Below are positions 8,547 to 17,767 of a DNA stretch of 64,000 bases, in pieces. The DNA lies in assembly GCF_943192905.1 (NCBI RefSeq), contig NZ_CALPCC010000008.1, forward strand, positions 28,028-92,027, given 5' to 3'. The notes below the pieces were generated by a model, which saw nothing but the letters and a program-made list of their open reading frames with translations, was not told the origin of the DNA and made no database searches. How positions within the stretch are numbered: position 1 is the first letter of the stretch; each line of letters opens with the position of its first letter. Position numbers and translations under genes: made by a program. This DNA comes from Adlercreutzia murintestinalis. Lineage in GTDB: Bacteria; Actinomycetota; Coriobacteriia; Coriobacteriales; Eggerthellaceae.

Positions 8547-9033
8547 CTTGCCGCCTTCCGGGAAGAAAATGATGATGAACCCATTCTATCGGAATCGCGC
8601 GCAGGTTCACCCAAGGAAGTCAGCGCAGCGCGCCCAGATGTGCCACGTGCGAGCGCGCGGTGTCCGGCAGTCGCATTACCGAGAGCATCACCTGGATGAA
8701 TGCCGATATGATGCGCGCATCGAAGAGGAGCATGGGCGCGCGAGCGAAGCGCACCGCACCGCCGCGGATCCGGCACCGTTCGGCAGTGCGATGGTCGCAT
8801 GGTGTAGCCCCAAGAAAGGAAATCGCCCGGGTGCTTGGTTCAAGCACTCGGGCGATTCCGCTGCATCATCCCCTCAAATGGTGCAGCCGTTGCCAGCGAA
8901 GATGTCCCGCGCCTCCGCCTTCCGCGGCGCATCCTTGACCGACGTTCGCGCTTCGCCGAAGCCCCCTTTAAAACATCAGCGCGCGCCCACCGGCAGAATG
9001 GGTCATATCAGGCAACTCTGGAAGTATACAACA
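8547..9033. other. 487-bp gap between purF and purM without a convincing gene
   Basis: Holds one strong hairpin (8821-8857). On the minus strand a 33-codon open frame without a start codon (8877-8975, ending FAGNGCTI then TGA) has protein-like composition and may be a remnant of a gene end, or chance. No tRNA, SRP RNA or known riboswitch pattern was recognised. The purM promoter should lie near 8550-8700 but no clear -35/-10 pair was found. Confidence 0.5.
8821..8857 (-). terminator. Strong hairpin downstream of purF
   Basis: AATCGCCCGGGTGCTTG and CAAGCACTCGGGCGATT form a 17-bp stem with one G-U pair and a 3-nt loop. On the minus strand it is followed by TCCTTTCTT. It lies about 175 nt past the purF stop and is the likely end of the srtB-purF transcript. 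Confidence 0.7.
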
Positions 9034-10512
9034 CTATCCGGCAGTCCCGGCGTAAACCTCATTGAAATCACGCTTTGTGAAGAAACTCATCTGCGCCACC
9101 TCATCAGAGATGGGCACCGGGTACTCCCCGGTGAAGCACGCCTCGCAAAACCCTTGGGTGCGAGCATGGCGCACCGCTTCGCGCAAGCCGTCCAACGAGA
9201 GGAACGCCAACGAATCAGACCCGATCCATTCGTTCATCTCTTCAAGCGTCATGTTCGCAGCGATGAGCTGGTCGCGCGTGTCGGTGTCGATGCCGTAGAA
9301 GCACGGCCACATCACCTCAGGGCTCGTAATGCGCAGGTGCACCTCGGTAGCGCCCGCATCGCGCAGCATCTGCACCAGCTTCTTGGACGTGTTGCCCCGC
9401 ACGATGCTATCGTCGATGACCACAAGCCGCTTGCCTGCGATCACATCGGGGAGCGGATTCAGCTTCAACCGAATGCCCAGCTGCCGCATCTCCTGAGTTG
9501 GCTGGATGAACGTACGCCCAACATAGCGATTCTTCACGATGCCGTCGGTGTACTCGATACCGCTCTCAGCTGAAAAGCCCAGGGCTGCCGGTACGCCGGA
9601 GTCGGGCACCCCAAGCACGAGATCGGCCTCAACGGGCGCCTCGCGCGCGAGGATGCGGCCGGTATCACGACGCGCCTGATACACGCTTTGTCCGTCGATC
9701 ACGCTATCGGGCCGCGCGAAATACACGTACTCGAAGATGCACGCCGCCGGTTTGGCAGCGCGTACCGCCTGCTCGCCACTGAGCCCGTCTTCGGCGAAAC
9801 GCACGATCTCGCCCGGATTGACATCGCGAACGTATTCGGCGCCCACGATATCGAGCCCGCACGTTTCCGAACTGACCACCCAGCCCCGCCGATCGGGCAA
9901 CTGCCCGATGCATAACGGCCGAATGCCGTGCGGGTCGCGAAAAGCATAGAGCGCATCGGCAGTGGCGATCACCATGGCGTAGGCCCCGCGCATCAGCTCC
10001 ATGGCATGCGCGATGCCATCACGAAGATGATGTGTCTCACGCGTTACCACGCCGATGGCTTTAGCAGCCACTTCGCTATCGGTGCTCGAGCGCAGCTGCA
10101 CGCCCTCGTCGATCAGTCGTGCCCGCATCTGATTGGTGTTGGTCAGCGTACCGTTGTGCGCCAGCGCGAACAGCACATCGTCTATTGCTGACATGTGGGG
10201 CTGCGCCGCTTCCCACACAGCCTTGCTGCCGCTGGTGGAATAGCGCACATGCCCAATGGCCACATTGCCCGTCAGGCTCGCAAGGCTCGCATCGTCGAAC
10301 ACCTGCGTGACAAGCCCCAGGTCCTTCGCCACCGTGACCGTGCTGCCATCTCCCACGGCAATGCCTGCGCTCTCCTGCCCGCGATGCTGGAGCGCCTGCA
10401 GGCCGAAGCCCGTCATGCGCGCTACGTCGCTACCGGGCGCATAGATGCCGAACACCCCGCATTCTTCCTCCGGATGATCGGGGATCACCCGCTGGGCGCC
10501 TCTCTCGCTCAT
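9034..10512 (-). CDS. purF: PurF amidophosphoribosyltransferase
   Basis: First committed enzyme of purine synthesis: makes phosphoribosylamine from PRPP and glutamine. 492 residues. The short N-terminal leader ends at EECGVFGIYA; the Cys of this motif is the glutaminase nucleophile, normally exposed by propeptide cleavage. HVRYSTSGS and AHNGTLTN belong to the glutaminase domain. The C-terminal PRTase domain carries the PRPP loop LVVIDDSIVRGNTSKKL. The start overlaps the sortase stop as ATGA, so the two are co-translated. A strong hairpin follows. Confidence 0.97.
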   Translation of the reverse strand: MSERGAQRVIPDHPEEECGVFGIYAPGSDVARMTGFGLQALQHRGQESAGIAVGDGSTVTVAKDLGLVTQVFDDASLASLTGNVAIGHVRYSTSGSKAVWEAAQPHMSAIDDVLFALAHNGTLTNTNQMRARLIDEGVQLRSSTDSEVAAKAIGVVTRETHHLRDGIAHAMELMRGAYAMVIATADALYAFRDPHGIRPLCIGQLPDRRGWVVSSETCGLDIVGAEYVRDVNPGEIVRFAEDGLSGEQAVRAAKPAACIFEYVYFARPDSVIDGQSVYQARRDTGRILAREAPVEADLVLGVPDSGVPAALGFSAESGIEYTDGIVKNRYVGRTFIQPTQEMRQLGIRLKLNPLPDVIAGKRLVVIDDSIVRGNTSKKLVQMLRDAGATEVHLRITSPEVMWPCFYGIDTDTRDQLIAANMTLEEMNEWIGSDSLAFLSLDGLREAVRHARTQGFCEACFTGEYPVPISDEVAQMSFFTKRDFNEVYAGTAG

Positions 10513-11582
10513 AGCGTCCTTTCCGCCACGTCGCTCGCAACGTCGGCTACATGACCTTCGTCAATCAACGAATTGCCCAGCGCCACATCGCTGCCCGCTG
10601 GCAGGAACTCGTCCACCGTGCAAAACGTAACGATGCGATACCGGTTATCAGGCTCGCTGCACGTGCTGAACGCGAATACCTGTCGCACCTCGGAGGCCTC
10701 AGGCGCAGGTGGATCGGTCGGCTCCACGATGTTGGCATCCAAGCGCGCTTGCACGTATTCTTCGAGCCCTTCTTCGGTGCTGAACATGGGGATCACGATA
10801 TCGGTCGACGAACCCAACACTTTGTTCACCGCAAACGAGGTGGTTCGAAAATTGCCTTCGGGCGTGAGCACATAGAACGTGCGGTGCTGATTGAACAGAT
10901 CGCTGTTCCAGGCGAAATCGGCCAGCAGCGCGAACATGGAGCCATTGGCCATATGGTGCGCATAGATCACGTTAACCTGATCGGTCCAATCGCCGCTATT
11001 GACCCCCTCCAAGAACACGCAACCATATTCGGCGCCGAAATCCCCCACGGAGTTCTGTCCGAAATTATGCTTGAGATAGTAGGTGCTGTCGTCTTCGCGC
11101 CAGCAAATGGGGTAGCTGATGATGGTGCCGGGAACATACACCCAACCCACCACGTCAGGATTGACCGCGCGCAGCGCATCCCAATCAACGTTGAAGCTGG
11201 CAAGCGTCGTGATATCGCCATCCTCGTTCAAGCTGAACGCCTCATCGGCCAGCTTGTCGTATTCGCTCTGACCATTCCAGTACGTGAAGAGCAGCCAACC
11301 CAGACCGCCAAGCGCGCATGCCAACACGATGATGGCGGCGATGAACACCACGCGCCAAGCGGCACCGCCCTTGTGCTTCTTCTTGCGGGAAGGCTGCTGG
11401 GGCGGCTGCGCAGAACCCTGCATCGGCACCTGCCGCACCGGAGCAGGTGGACGGGGTGGACGCGGAGGCTGAGGGATGGAGCGATACGACTGGGGATACC
11501 CGGAGTTTTGCTGCACGGATGGCTGGAGCGGATATCTATCCGCATCGCTTCTGCTCATGATCGGGCCATACGTATTGGTCAT
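10509..11582 (-). CDS. Class B-type sortase with proline-rich cytoplasmic tail
   Basis: Membrane transpeptidase that anchors surface proteins to the cell wall. 357 residues: a Pro/Gln-rich N-terminal tail (1-65), a basic patch RKKKHK, one membrane helix (about 76-99), then the catalytic domain. The His motif is VIYAHHMANGSMF (His209), the catalytic Cys is in FSTCS (Cys308), and the Arg follows in NRYRIVTF (Arg316). AAGGCAGG precedes the ATG at 11582. It is coupled to purF by a 4-nt overlap. A likely substrate, the LTQTG protein at 35893-37053, is encoded elsewhere in the window. Confidence 0.87.
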   Translation of the reverse strand: MTNTYGPIMSRSDADRYPLQPSVQQNSGYPQSYRSIPQPPRPPRPPAPVRQVPMQGSAQPPQQPSRKKKHKGGAAWRVVFIAAIIVLACALGGLGWLLFTYWNGQSEYDKLADEAFSLNEDGDITTLASFNVDWDALRAVNPDVVGWVYVPGTIISYPICWREDDSTYYLKHNFGQNSVGDFGAEYGCVFLEGVNSGDWTDQVNVIYAHHMANGSMFALLADFAWNSDLFNQHRTFYVLTPEGNFRTTSFAVNKVLGSSTDIVIPMFSTEEGLEEYVQARLDANIVEPTDPPAPEASEVRQVFAFSTCSEPDNRYRIVTFCTVDEFLPAGSDVALGNSLIDEGHVADVASDVAERTL

Positions 11583-11599
11583 ACCTGCCTTTTCGGGCG

Positions 11600-11719
11600 C
11601 TACTTCTTCTTCATCTCGTCGAAGAAGCCTTTACCGACAAAGATTACGATGATCAGCACGATAACGGCGATGATAACGCCGATGACCCACGGCTCAATGG
11701 TCATACCGAACAGTTCCAT
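11600..11719 (-). CDS. 39-residue single-helix membrane peptide
   Basis: ATG at 11717-11719 with GGAGCGAGGAG just upstream, stop TAG at 11600-11602. The product is 39 residues: [12 protein letters not shown], one very hydrophobic helix (about 13-28, Ile/Val-rich), then [12 protein letters not shown] with a basic end. It lies 17 nt before the sortase start on the same strand and probably shares its transcript. Family not recognised. The clean ribosome site, one full-length helix and Lys-rich end make a real small membrane protein likely. Confidence 0.65.
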   Translation of the reverse strand: MELFGMTIEPWVIGVIIAVIVLIIVIFVGKGFFDEMKKK

Positions 11720-11789
11720 GGAAACTCCTCGCTCCTTGATACGTTATGCCCATTCTAAAGCAATGCGCGCCGCTTTCATAGCCACCGCA

Positions 11790-13451
11790 TCAACCCAACC
11801 GCGCTTCGAGCGCTTCCACGATGAGGCGCAGCGCCTTGCAGCGCGCGTAACGCTTGTCGTCGCTTTCCAACACCAACCAGGGCGCATAGGTGGTCGAGGT
11901 GAGGCGGAACATATCATCGATAGCGCTCTTATACTGAGCGTACTTGTCACGATTGCGCCAATCGTCAGGCGTGATCTTCCATTGCTTGTCCGGATCGGCC
12001 GCCCGCGCTTCAAAGCGAGCAAGCTGCTCTTCGGGGCTCACGTCCACCCAGAACTTGAGCAAGATGGCGCCCCAATCAACCAGATCGTGCTCGAATTCGT
12101 TGATCTCGTCATACCCGCGTGCCCACGCCTCGGGCGCTGTGATGTCCTCTACCCGCTCTACCAACACGCGCCCGTACCACGAGCGATCGAACAGCGTTAC
12201 GTGTCCAGCCTTTGGCAGGCGCGTCCAATAGCGCCACAGATGGGGATGGGCCAGTTCGGGTTTGGTCGGCGCCGGACTCGGCACGATGGTATACGCACGA
12301 GCATCGAGGGCTTGGGCCACCCGCTTGATGTTGCCGCCCTTGCCTGCCGCATCCCACCCTTCATACATCAAGATGAGCGGTATGCGCGCCTGGTACATGA
12401 GGTTTTCCAACGTGAAGAGCCGCTTCTGAAGGCTCTTCAGCTCCTTTTTGTACTCATCGCGCGGCAGCACCAGATCGTGCGCGATGCCGTCCACCGTAGG
12501 ATGGTCAGCCACGATCTCGAAGCGCGACTGCGCAGGTGCGAACGAGTGCTGCGCTTCGGCTTGCGCGCGTGCCCCGAGCAGCTGATCGCTTTCCGATGCG
12601 CCTTCCTCGCGCATGCGGGCAAGCGCGGCATCAGCCCGACGATCCTGCTCGACGCGCAACTCGGCTGCCTGCGCATCCCCTGCGCGTTTGCGCGTGAGCG
12701 CCTGTTCGAGCGCATGCACCAGCGTACGCGCGATCAACAGATTCGCACTGCGCTTATCCTCGCCGTTGACGAGCACCCACGGCGCGAACGCATAATCAGA
12801 TCCCTCGAGCAGTCGATCGAACAGCTTGTAGGCCCGATCGTAATCGGCCGTGCTCGCCAGCTTGCCCTCAGGCACCCGCCAACGCGTGGCCGCGTCGTCG
12901 CGCAGCGCTTGCAGGCGCTTCTTCTGCGCTTTCTTCGATACATGCACGAAAAACTTCACCACCGTGTAGCCATCCTCGTGCAACTGCTCTTCAAAATCGC
13001 TGATGGATTCCAAATAGTGCCGCGTGCCGCCTGTGGGCAGCATGAGCTCCGCCTCATCGCGCGCCATCATCAGCTGAGTGGCCTTCGTATACCACCCGCG
13101 ATCGTAGAAGGTGATATGCCCGCGCTCTCCAAGCGCCTGCCAGAACTCTTCCATCATGGGATAGAAGCTCTCCACCCCTCTGCGATATCCAGCGAAATCG
13201 CGCAAGGCACCAGCGTCCACATCAGCTGGCACATAGACGCTGGTGGCACGCGCATCCAAGTGATACATCAGATCCGAGATGCGCGAACCCTTACCAGCCC
13301 CGTTCCACCCCTCGAAGAGAACGACCAAGCCAGCGCTTTCGCTGACCGCGCGCTGCTGGAGAACGACCAGGCGTCTCATGAGGGCATCGTGTTCTTGCTT
13401 GTATGCCGCCTTATCGGGGCGCGACGCACCCCAGTCGATCGTTTCCAGCAT
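11790..13451 (-). CDS. pap: Tandem PPK2 protein, polyphosphate:AMP phosphotransferase type
   Basis: 553 residues with two PPK2 domains in tandem. The first has Walker A FEGWNGAGKGS (about 47-56) and lid DRGWYTKATQLM. The second has YEGWDAAGKGG (about 361-371) and DRSWYGRVLVERV. Two-domain (class II) PPK2 proteins use polyphosphate to phosphorylate AMP to ADP. It is divergent from ppk1 with 102 bp between, which suggests opposite arms of polyphosphate metabolism under shared control. Whether both domains are active cannot be told by sequence. Confidence 0.88.
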   Translation of the reverse strand: MLETIDWGASRPDKAAYKQEHDALMRRLVVLQQRAVSESAGLVVLFEGWNGAGKGSRISDLMYHLDARATSVYVPADVDAGALRDFAGYRRGVESFYPMMEEFWQALGERGHITFYDRGWYTKATQLMMARDEAELMLPTGGTRHYLESISDFEEQLHEDGYTVVKFFVHVSKKAQKKRLQALRDDAATRWRVPEGKLASTADYDRAYKLFDRLLEGSDYAFAPWVLVNGEDKRSANLLIARTLVHALEQALTRKRAGDAQAAELRVEQDRRADAALARMREEGASESDQLLGARAQAEAQHSFAPAQSRFEIVADHPTVDGIAHDLVLPRDEYKKELKSLQKRLFTLENLMYQARIPLILMYEGWDAAGKGGNIKRVAQALDARAYTIVPSPAPTKPELAHPHLWRYWTRLPKAGHVTLFDRSWYGRVLVERVEDITAPEAWARGYDEINEFEHDLVDWGAILLKFWVDVSPEEQLARFEARAADPDKQWKITPDDWRNRDKYAQYKSAIDDMFRLTSTTYAPWLVLESDDKRYARCKALRLIVEALEARLG

Positions 13452-13553
13452 GACATCCTCCTTACCGCTGCGCCAATCTTAGCACCGCACGCGCGCCGAG
13501 GGGTATACTTTTGCATGATCAAGGGCATCACAGCATGAACGAGGGGGCTCTCC

Positions 13554-16445
13554 ATGGGCGAAGATGAGAACATGCGTCGCAGCGCAGCGCCATATCTGCA
13601 AAATCGCGAACTCTCGTGGCTGGAGTTCAACAAACGCGTCCTTGACCAAGGCGCCGATGACACGGTACCGCTGTTGGAGCGGCTGAGCTTCATCAGCATC
13701 TTCTGGTCGAACCTGCAAGAGTTCTTCATGGTGCGCGTCGGCAGTCTCACCGACTTGGCGCTGCTGAAAAAAACCATCATCGATGCCAAGAGCGGCATGA
13801 CGCCCGCCGAGCAGCTGGAAGCCGTCTACAAGCGCTGCCATCAGCTCTACCCTTATTACGAGCAGTGCTTCAAAAAACTGCGAGAGCTTCTTGGTGTGGA
13901 GGGCATCCGCAATGTGGACCCACATGATAGCAACGAGGAACAACGCGCGGTGCTGACGCAGCACTTCCGCGCTAACGTGATGCCGTTTCTCTCGCCCCAG
14001 ATCGTGAATGCGCACCACCCCTTCCCACATTTGGAAAACGGTGCGCTCTACGTGGTCGTGCGCCTTGACGAGCAGGGCAACAAGAAAAAGCACAAGACCG
14101 AGAAGGGTGGCGCCGAAGGCGTGACGCTCGGCATCGTGCCGCTGCCACGCCAGTGCGAGCGCATCGTCACGCTGCCGGGCAAGGGTTGCCAATTCATGCT
14201 CCTCGAGAAGCTCATCGAGATGAACGCTGCTGAAATATTCAGCATGTACAAGGTCAAGCACACCAATATCGTCTGCGTGACGCGCAACGCCGACCTAGAT
14301 GCCGCTGAAGGTGAAGACGAACAGGGCGCCGATTACCGCGAGCAGATGAAGCGCATCCTCAAGCGGCGGGCACGCCTGGCGCCCGTGCGCCTGGAGAGCC
14401 AGCGCGAGCTTTCCACCACCGTGAAGCGCGAACTGCTGGACCGCCTCCACCTCAAGAGCCACCAATGCTTCGTATCGTCGGTTCCGCTTGATATGAGCTA
14501 TGTATACGAACTCGCCGGACGAGTCAGCGCCGACCAACGCGCGCGCCTCACCTATCCCCCGTTCACACCCGCATGGCCCGCATGCCTCGATCGCACGCGA
14601 TCGGTCATCAACCAGGTGGTAGAGGGCGACAAGCTCATCAGCTATCCCTACGAGAGCATGGACAGCTTCGATATGCTGCTGCGCGAGGCAGCCGTCGATC
14701 CGGCCGTGGTCTCCATCAAGATAACGCTGTATCGCCTGGCCAAGCAGTCGCGCATGGCCGAAGCGCTCATCGCCGCAGCTGAGGCTGGCAAAGACGTCAC
14801 CGCCATCTTCGAGCTGCGCGCACGCTTCGACGAATCGAACAACATCGAATGGTCGCAGCGCTTCGAGCAGGCAGGATGCAAAGTGCTCTACGGATTCAGA
14901 AACCTGAAAGTGCACTCCAAGATATGCTGCATCACCCGCCAAACCCCTGACGGGCCGCAATACATCACGCAGATGGGCACCGGCAACTACAACGAGAAGA
15001 CCGCAGCGCTCTACACCGACTTCTCGTTCATGACCGCAGACCCCCAGATCGGCCGCGACGCCGATGCTTTCTTCCGAAACCTCGCACTTGAGAACCTCAG
15101 CGACGAATACCGCACGCTGTGGGTGGCTCCGCTCATGGTCAAGCAAAACATCCTCGCTGGCATCGACGAGCAGATCGAGCGGCACCGGCGTGGGCTGCCC
15201 AGCGGACTCTTCTTCAAGACCAACTCCATCACCGATCGCGACATCATCGAAAAGATCGTCGAGGCATCGCGAGAGGGGGTACGCTGCACGCTGCTCGTCC
15301 GCGGCATCAGCTGCATTGTGCCCGGCCTTGCTGACTACACCGCCAACATCTGCGTGGTCAGCATCGTAGGGCGCCTGCTCGAGCACAGCCGCATCTATTG
15401 CTTCGGGCCGCTCGATGGCGATGTGCGCATCTATCTGTCGAGCGCCGACCTGATGACGCGCAACATGGACAAACGCGTGGAAGTGGCTTGGCCCCTTCTT
15501 GATGCGCGACTGCGCAGCGAAGTGGTGGGATACATTGGCACCTGCATGTCAGATACGGCCAAACTGCGCGACCTGCTGCCGAACAAGGAATACACGCCCC
15601 TGCGCTTCTTCGCCACCGAAGACCCTGCCACCGGACGCATCATGCTGTTCGATTCGCAGGAATACTTGATCGGACAAGCGCAGGAGAAGCGCTTGGAAGC
15701 CGCCGAGATGGAAGCGTTCCGGCATCAAACGCAGGCGGTGCCCACCATAGGCGCCTATGCTGAGACTCCCAACGTTCAGGTTGAACCAACACCGCCGGTG
15801 CAAAGCGAGCAAAAACCCAGCACGCCTAAGGCCAAGAAAAAGAAGAAGAAAGCTTCCCCTGAGGTTCCCGTGGTCACCATACCTCCCACAGCAAGCACTG
15901 CGAGCAGTGGCGAAGCGACTGCGCACGGCGATACCACGCCTGCCAACATGCCCGCGTATGCTACTGAGAACATGACGGCCACGGGCATGGCCAGCGCCTC
16001 AGCGGAAGGTATCTCAGCGGATGCGGCACATGGTCTCACAACGGATGCTCCGCAACACGATCCGCGCTGTGATGTTATGGTTCCGGTTGTAGATATGCCC
16101 CTCGCACCTGCCGAGGCGCTTGCGCCCGATGCGGCGCCTGCCGTGCACATGGCTCCCGTGCACCATTTTGGCATGAAGGTGCCACCGCGCTTCATCGGCA
16201 CCATTCCCACCGGCACCACGGCACCCATCGATGTTGCGCGCGTGCACGCCGCGGTGGACGGGTCAGGGCCACTTCAGCCGGTGTCTCTGGCCATGCAACG
16301 CTACGCCAAGAACGCCCATGGACGCGACGAGGTGCAATACGACTCACCTGAGAGCTTCTTCGAGAAGCCCCCCGAGGACAACCAGATCGTCATCCCGCGG
16401 GAAAAGAAGACGGGGTTCTTCGAGAGACTATTCGGCGGCAACTGA
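13554..16445 (+). CDS. ppk1: Polyphosphate kinase 1 with long C-terminal tail
   Basis: Makes long-chain polyphosphate from ATP. The core (about 1-715) starts with the family-typical YLQNRELSWLEFNKRVL; the autophosphorylated His is in KVHSKICCITR (His454), and the later domain carries RDIIEKIVEASREGV and MDKRVEVAWPL. After about residue 725 there are some 240 extra residues: a Pro/Thr-rich linker, a run of six lysines, Ala-rich low complexity and a conserved-looking end FFERLFGG. Usual PPK1 length is about 690-720. AGGGGG precedes the ATG. The 3' end overlaps glmM (opposite strand) by 18 nt. A TATACT box at 13504-13509 may be its -10. Confidence 0.93.
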   Translation: MGEDENMRRSAAPYLQNRELSWLEFNKRVLDQGADDTVPLLERLSFISIFWSNLQEFFMVRVGSLTDLALLKKTIIDAKSGMTPAEQLEAVYKRCHQLYPYYEQCFKKLRELLGVEGIRNVDPHDSNEEQRAVLTQHFRANVMPFLSPQIVNAHHPFPHLENGALYVVVRLDEQGNKKKHKTEKGGAEGVTLGIVPLPRQCERIVTLPGKGCQFMLLEKLIEMNAAEIFSMYKVKHTNIVCVTRNADLDAAEGEDEQGADYREQMKRILKRRARLAPVRLESQRELSTTVKRELLDRLHLKSHQCFVSSVPLDMSYVYELAGRVSADQRARLTYPPFTPAWPACLDRTRSVINQVVEGDKLISYPYESMDSFDMLLREAAVDPAVVSIKITLYRLAKQSRMAEALIAAAEAGKDVTAIFELRARFDESNNIEWSQRFEQAGCKVLYGFRNLKVHSKICCITRQTPDGPQYITQMGTGNYNEKTAALYTDFSFMTADPQIGRDADAFFRNLALENLSDEYRTLWVAPLMVKQNILAGIDEQIERHRRGLPSGLFFKTNSITDRDIIEKIVEASREGVRCTLLVRGISCIVPGLADYTANICVVSIVGRLLEHSRIYCFGPLDGDVRIYLSSADLMTRNMDKRVEVAWPLLDARLRSEVVGYIGTCMSDTAKLRDLLPNKEYTPLRFFATEDPATGRIMLFDSQEYLIGQAQEKRLEAAEMEAFRHQTQAVPTIGAYAETPNVQVEPTPPVQSEQKPSTPKAKKKKKKASPEVPVVTIPPTASTASSGEATAHGDTTPANMPAYATENMTATGMASASAEGISADAAHGLTTDAPQHDPRCDVMVPVVDMPLAPAEALAPDAAPAVHMAPVHHFGMKVPPRFIGTIPTGTTAPIDVARVHAAVDGSGPLQPVSLAMQRYAKNAHGRDEVQYDSPESFFEKPPEDNQIVIPREKKTGFFERLFGGN

Positions 16446-17765
16446 GGCTGCTACGCGTTCGGCGATGCGCTGAGCCATATCGGCATCCTTCGCCTCGACC
16501 ATGACGCGCACCACCGGTTCGGTGCCGCTCGGGCGCAGCAGCACGCGGCCATCATCGCCCAGCTCCGCCTCTGCCGCAGCAACAGCCGCAGCGACCGCTT
16601 CGCTCGTTGCTACCGCTTCTTTATCGGCAACGGGCACGTTGATCAGCTCTTGAGGGAACTTGCTCACCGTTGCTGCCGCCTCTTCAACGGTAATGCCGCT
16701 GCGCTTCACCGCCGCGAGAAACTGCACCGCTGTCATCAGGCCATCTCCGGTGGAGTTGTGCTCCAGTAAGATCATATGCCCCGACTGCTCACCGCCAATA
16801 GCATATCCCTGCGCGCGCATCTCTTCGAGCACATACCGATCGCCCACTTTCGTCTGCACCACCTGAATGCCCGCATCGCGCATCGCGTGCACGAAGCCCA
16901 GATTGCACATGACCGTGCTGACCACCGTGTCTGCTGGCAAGATGCCGCGCCGCTTCATATCAAGAGCGATGACCGCCTCTACGATATCGCCGTCGATCTC
17001 AACGCCTGCCGGTGTCACCATCATCACCCGGTCAGCATCACCATCGTGCGCGATGCCCACATCGGCATGCTTGTCCGACACGAGTTGCTTGACCGGCCCA
17101 AGATGCGTCGAGCCGCATTCCACGTTGATATCCATGCCGTCGAAATCATCATTGATGACATGGACCGCAGCGCCAAGTCGCTCAAGCGCCTCAGCGGTGG
17201 TCACCGAAGAGGCACCGTGCCCTGTATCGAGGGCCACCGTAAGCCCCTCGAACGTGACGTCCTGCCCGCGCACGGCATCAACAGCATGCTGGATATAGAT
17301 CTCGGCAGCATCGTTCAAGTCAACGCTGAAACCAACATCGGCCCCTTGCGGCATGTCATCTTCGACCCCTTCAAGGCCACCTGCATCGATGAATGCCTCT
17401 ATAGCGTCCTCAGCATCGTCGGAGAGCTTGTAGCCCTTTGAGTCGAAGAGCTTGATCCCATTGTATTGGGGAGGATTGTGCGAAGCCGAGATGACCGCGC
17501 CACCCGCAGCGGAGAGCTTGCGCGTGAGCAGTGCTACCGCAGGTGTGGGAACGATGCCCGCCAGAAGCGCCGTGCCGCCCGCACTGGTGATGCCAGCCAC
17601 CATGGCCGCTTCCAGCATGTCGCCCGACAGGCGCGTATCTTTGCCCACCACGATGGTCTTGCCCAAAAAACGCACCGCGGCCTGCCCCAGACGGTATGCT
17701 ATCTCGTTGGTCAACTCCACATTAGCGATACCCCGTACGCCATCGGTTCCGAACAGCCTCGCCAT
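16428..17765 (-). CDS. glmM: GlmM phosphoglucosamine mutase
   Basis: Converts glucosamine-6-P to glucosamine-1-P for peptidoglycan and surface polysaccharide synthesis. 445 residues, the usual length. The phospho-serine loop reads ISASHNPPQYNGIK (Ser95), the metal loop is HDGDADR, the sugar-binding loop is GGEQSGH, and the phosphate-binding end is LLRPSGTEPVVRVMVEA. Starts two nt after the hisE stop, so hisE-glmM form a coupled pair. It is convergent with ppk1, overlapping by 18 nt with no terminator between. Confidence 0.96.
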   Translation of the reverse strand: MARLFGTDGVRGIANVELTNEIAYRLGQAAVRFLGKTIVVGKDTRLSGDMLEAAMVAGITSAGGTALLAGIVPTPAVALLTRKLSAAGGAVISASHNPPQYNGIKLFDSKGYKLSDDAEDAIEAFIDAGGLEGVEDDMPQGADVGFSVDLNDAAEIYIQHAVDAVRGQDVTFEGLTVALDTGHGASSVTTAEALERLGAAVHVINDDFDGMDINVECGSTHLGPVKQLVSDKHADVGIAHDGDADRVMMVTPAGVEIDGDIVEAVIALDMKRRGILPADTVVSTVMCNLGFVHAMRDAGIQVVQTKVGDRYVLEEMRAQGYAIGGEQSGHMILLEHNSTGDGLMTAVQFLAAVKRSGITVEEAAATVSKFPQELINVPVADKEAVATSEAVAAAVAAAEAELGDDGRVLLRPSGTEPVVRVMVEAKDADMAQRIAERVAASVAAE

Positions 17766-17767
17766 GA

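Noticed and set aside
8620..8847. Minus-strand 75-codon frame upstream of purM
   Set aside because: Overlaps the terminator stem and lacks protein-like conservation or a ribosome site.
8877..8975. tRNA-like or SRP-like RNA (segment ends in GCACCA on the minus strand)
   Set aside because: No matching acceptor strand or SRP domain IV core could be found.
10551..13538. A 995-codon open frame on the plus strand
   Set aside because: It lies antisense to the sortase, the small peptide and the PPK2 gene, all of which have strong motifs. The frame has Arg/His-rich composition typical of antisense GC-rich coding DNA and no ribosome site.
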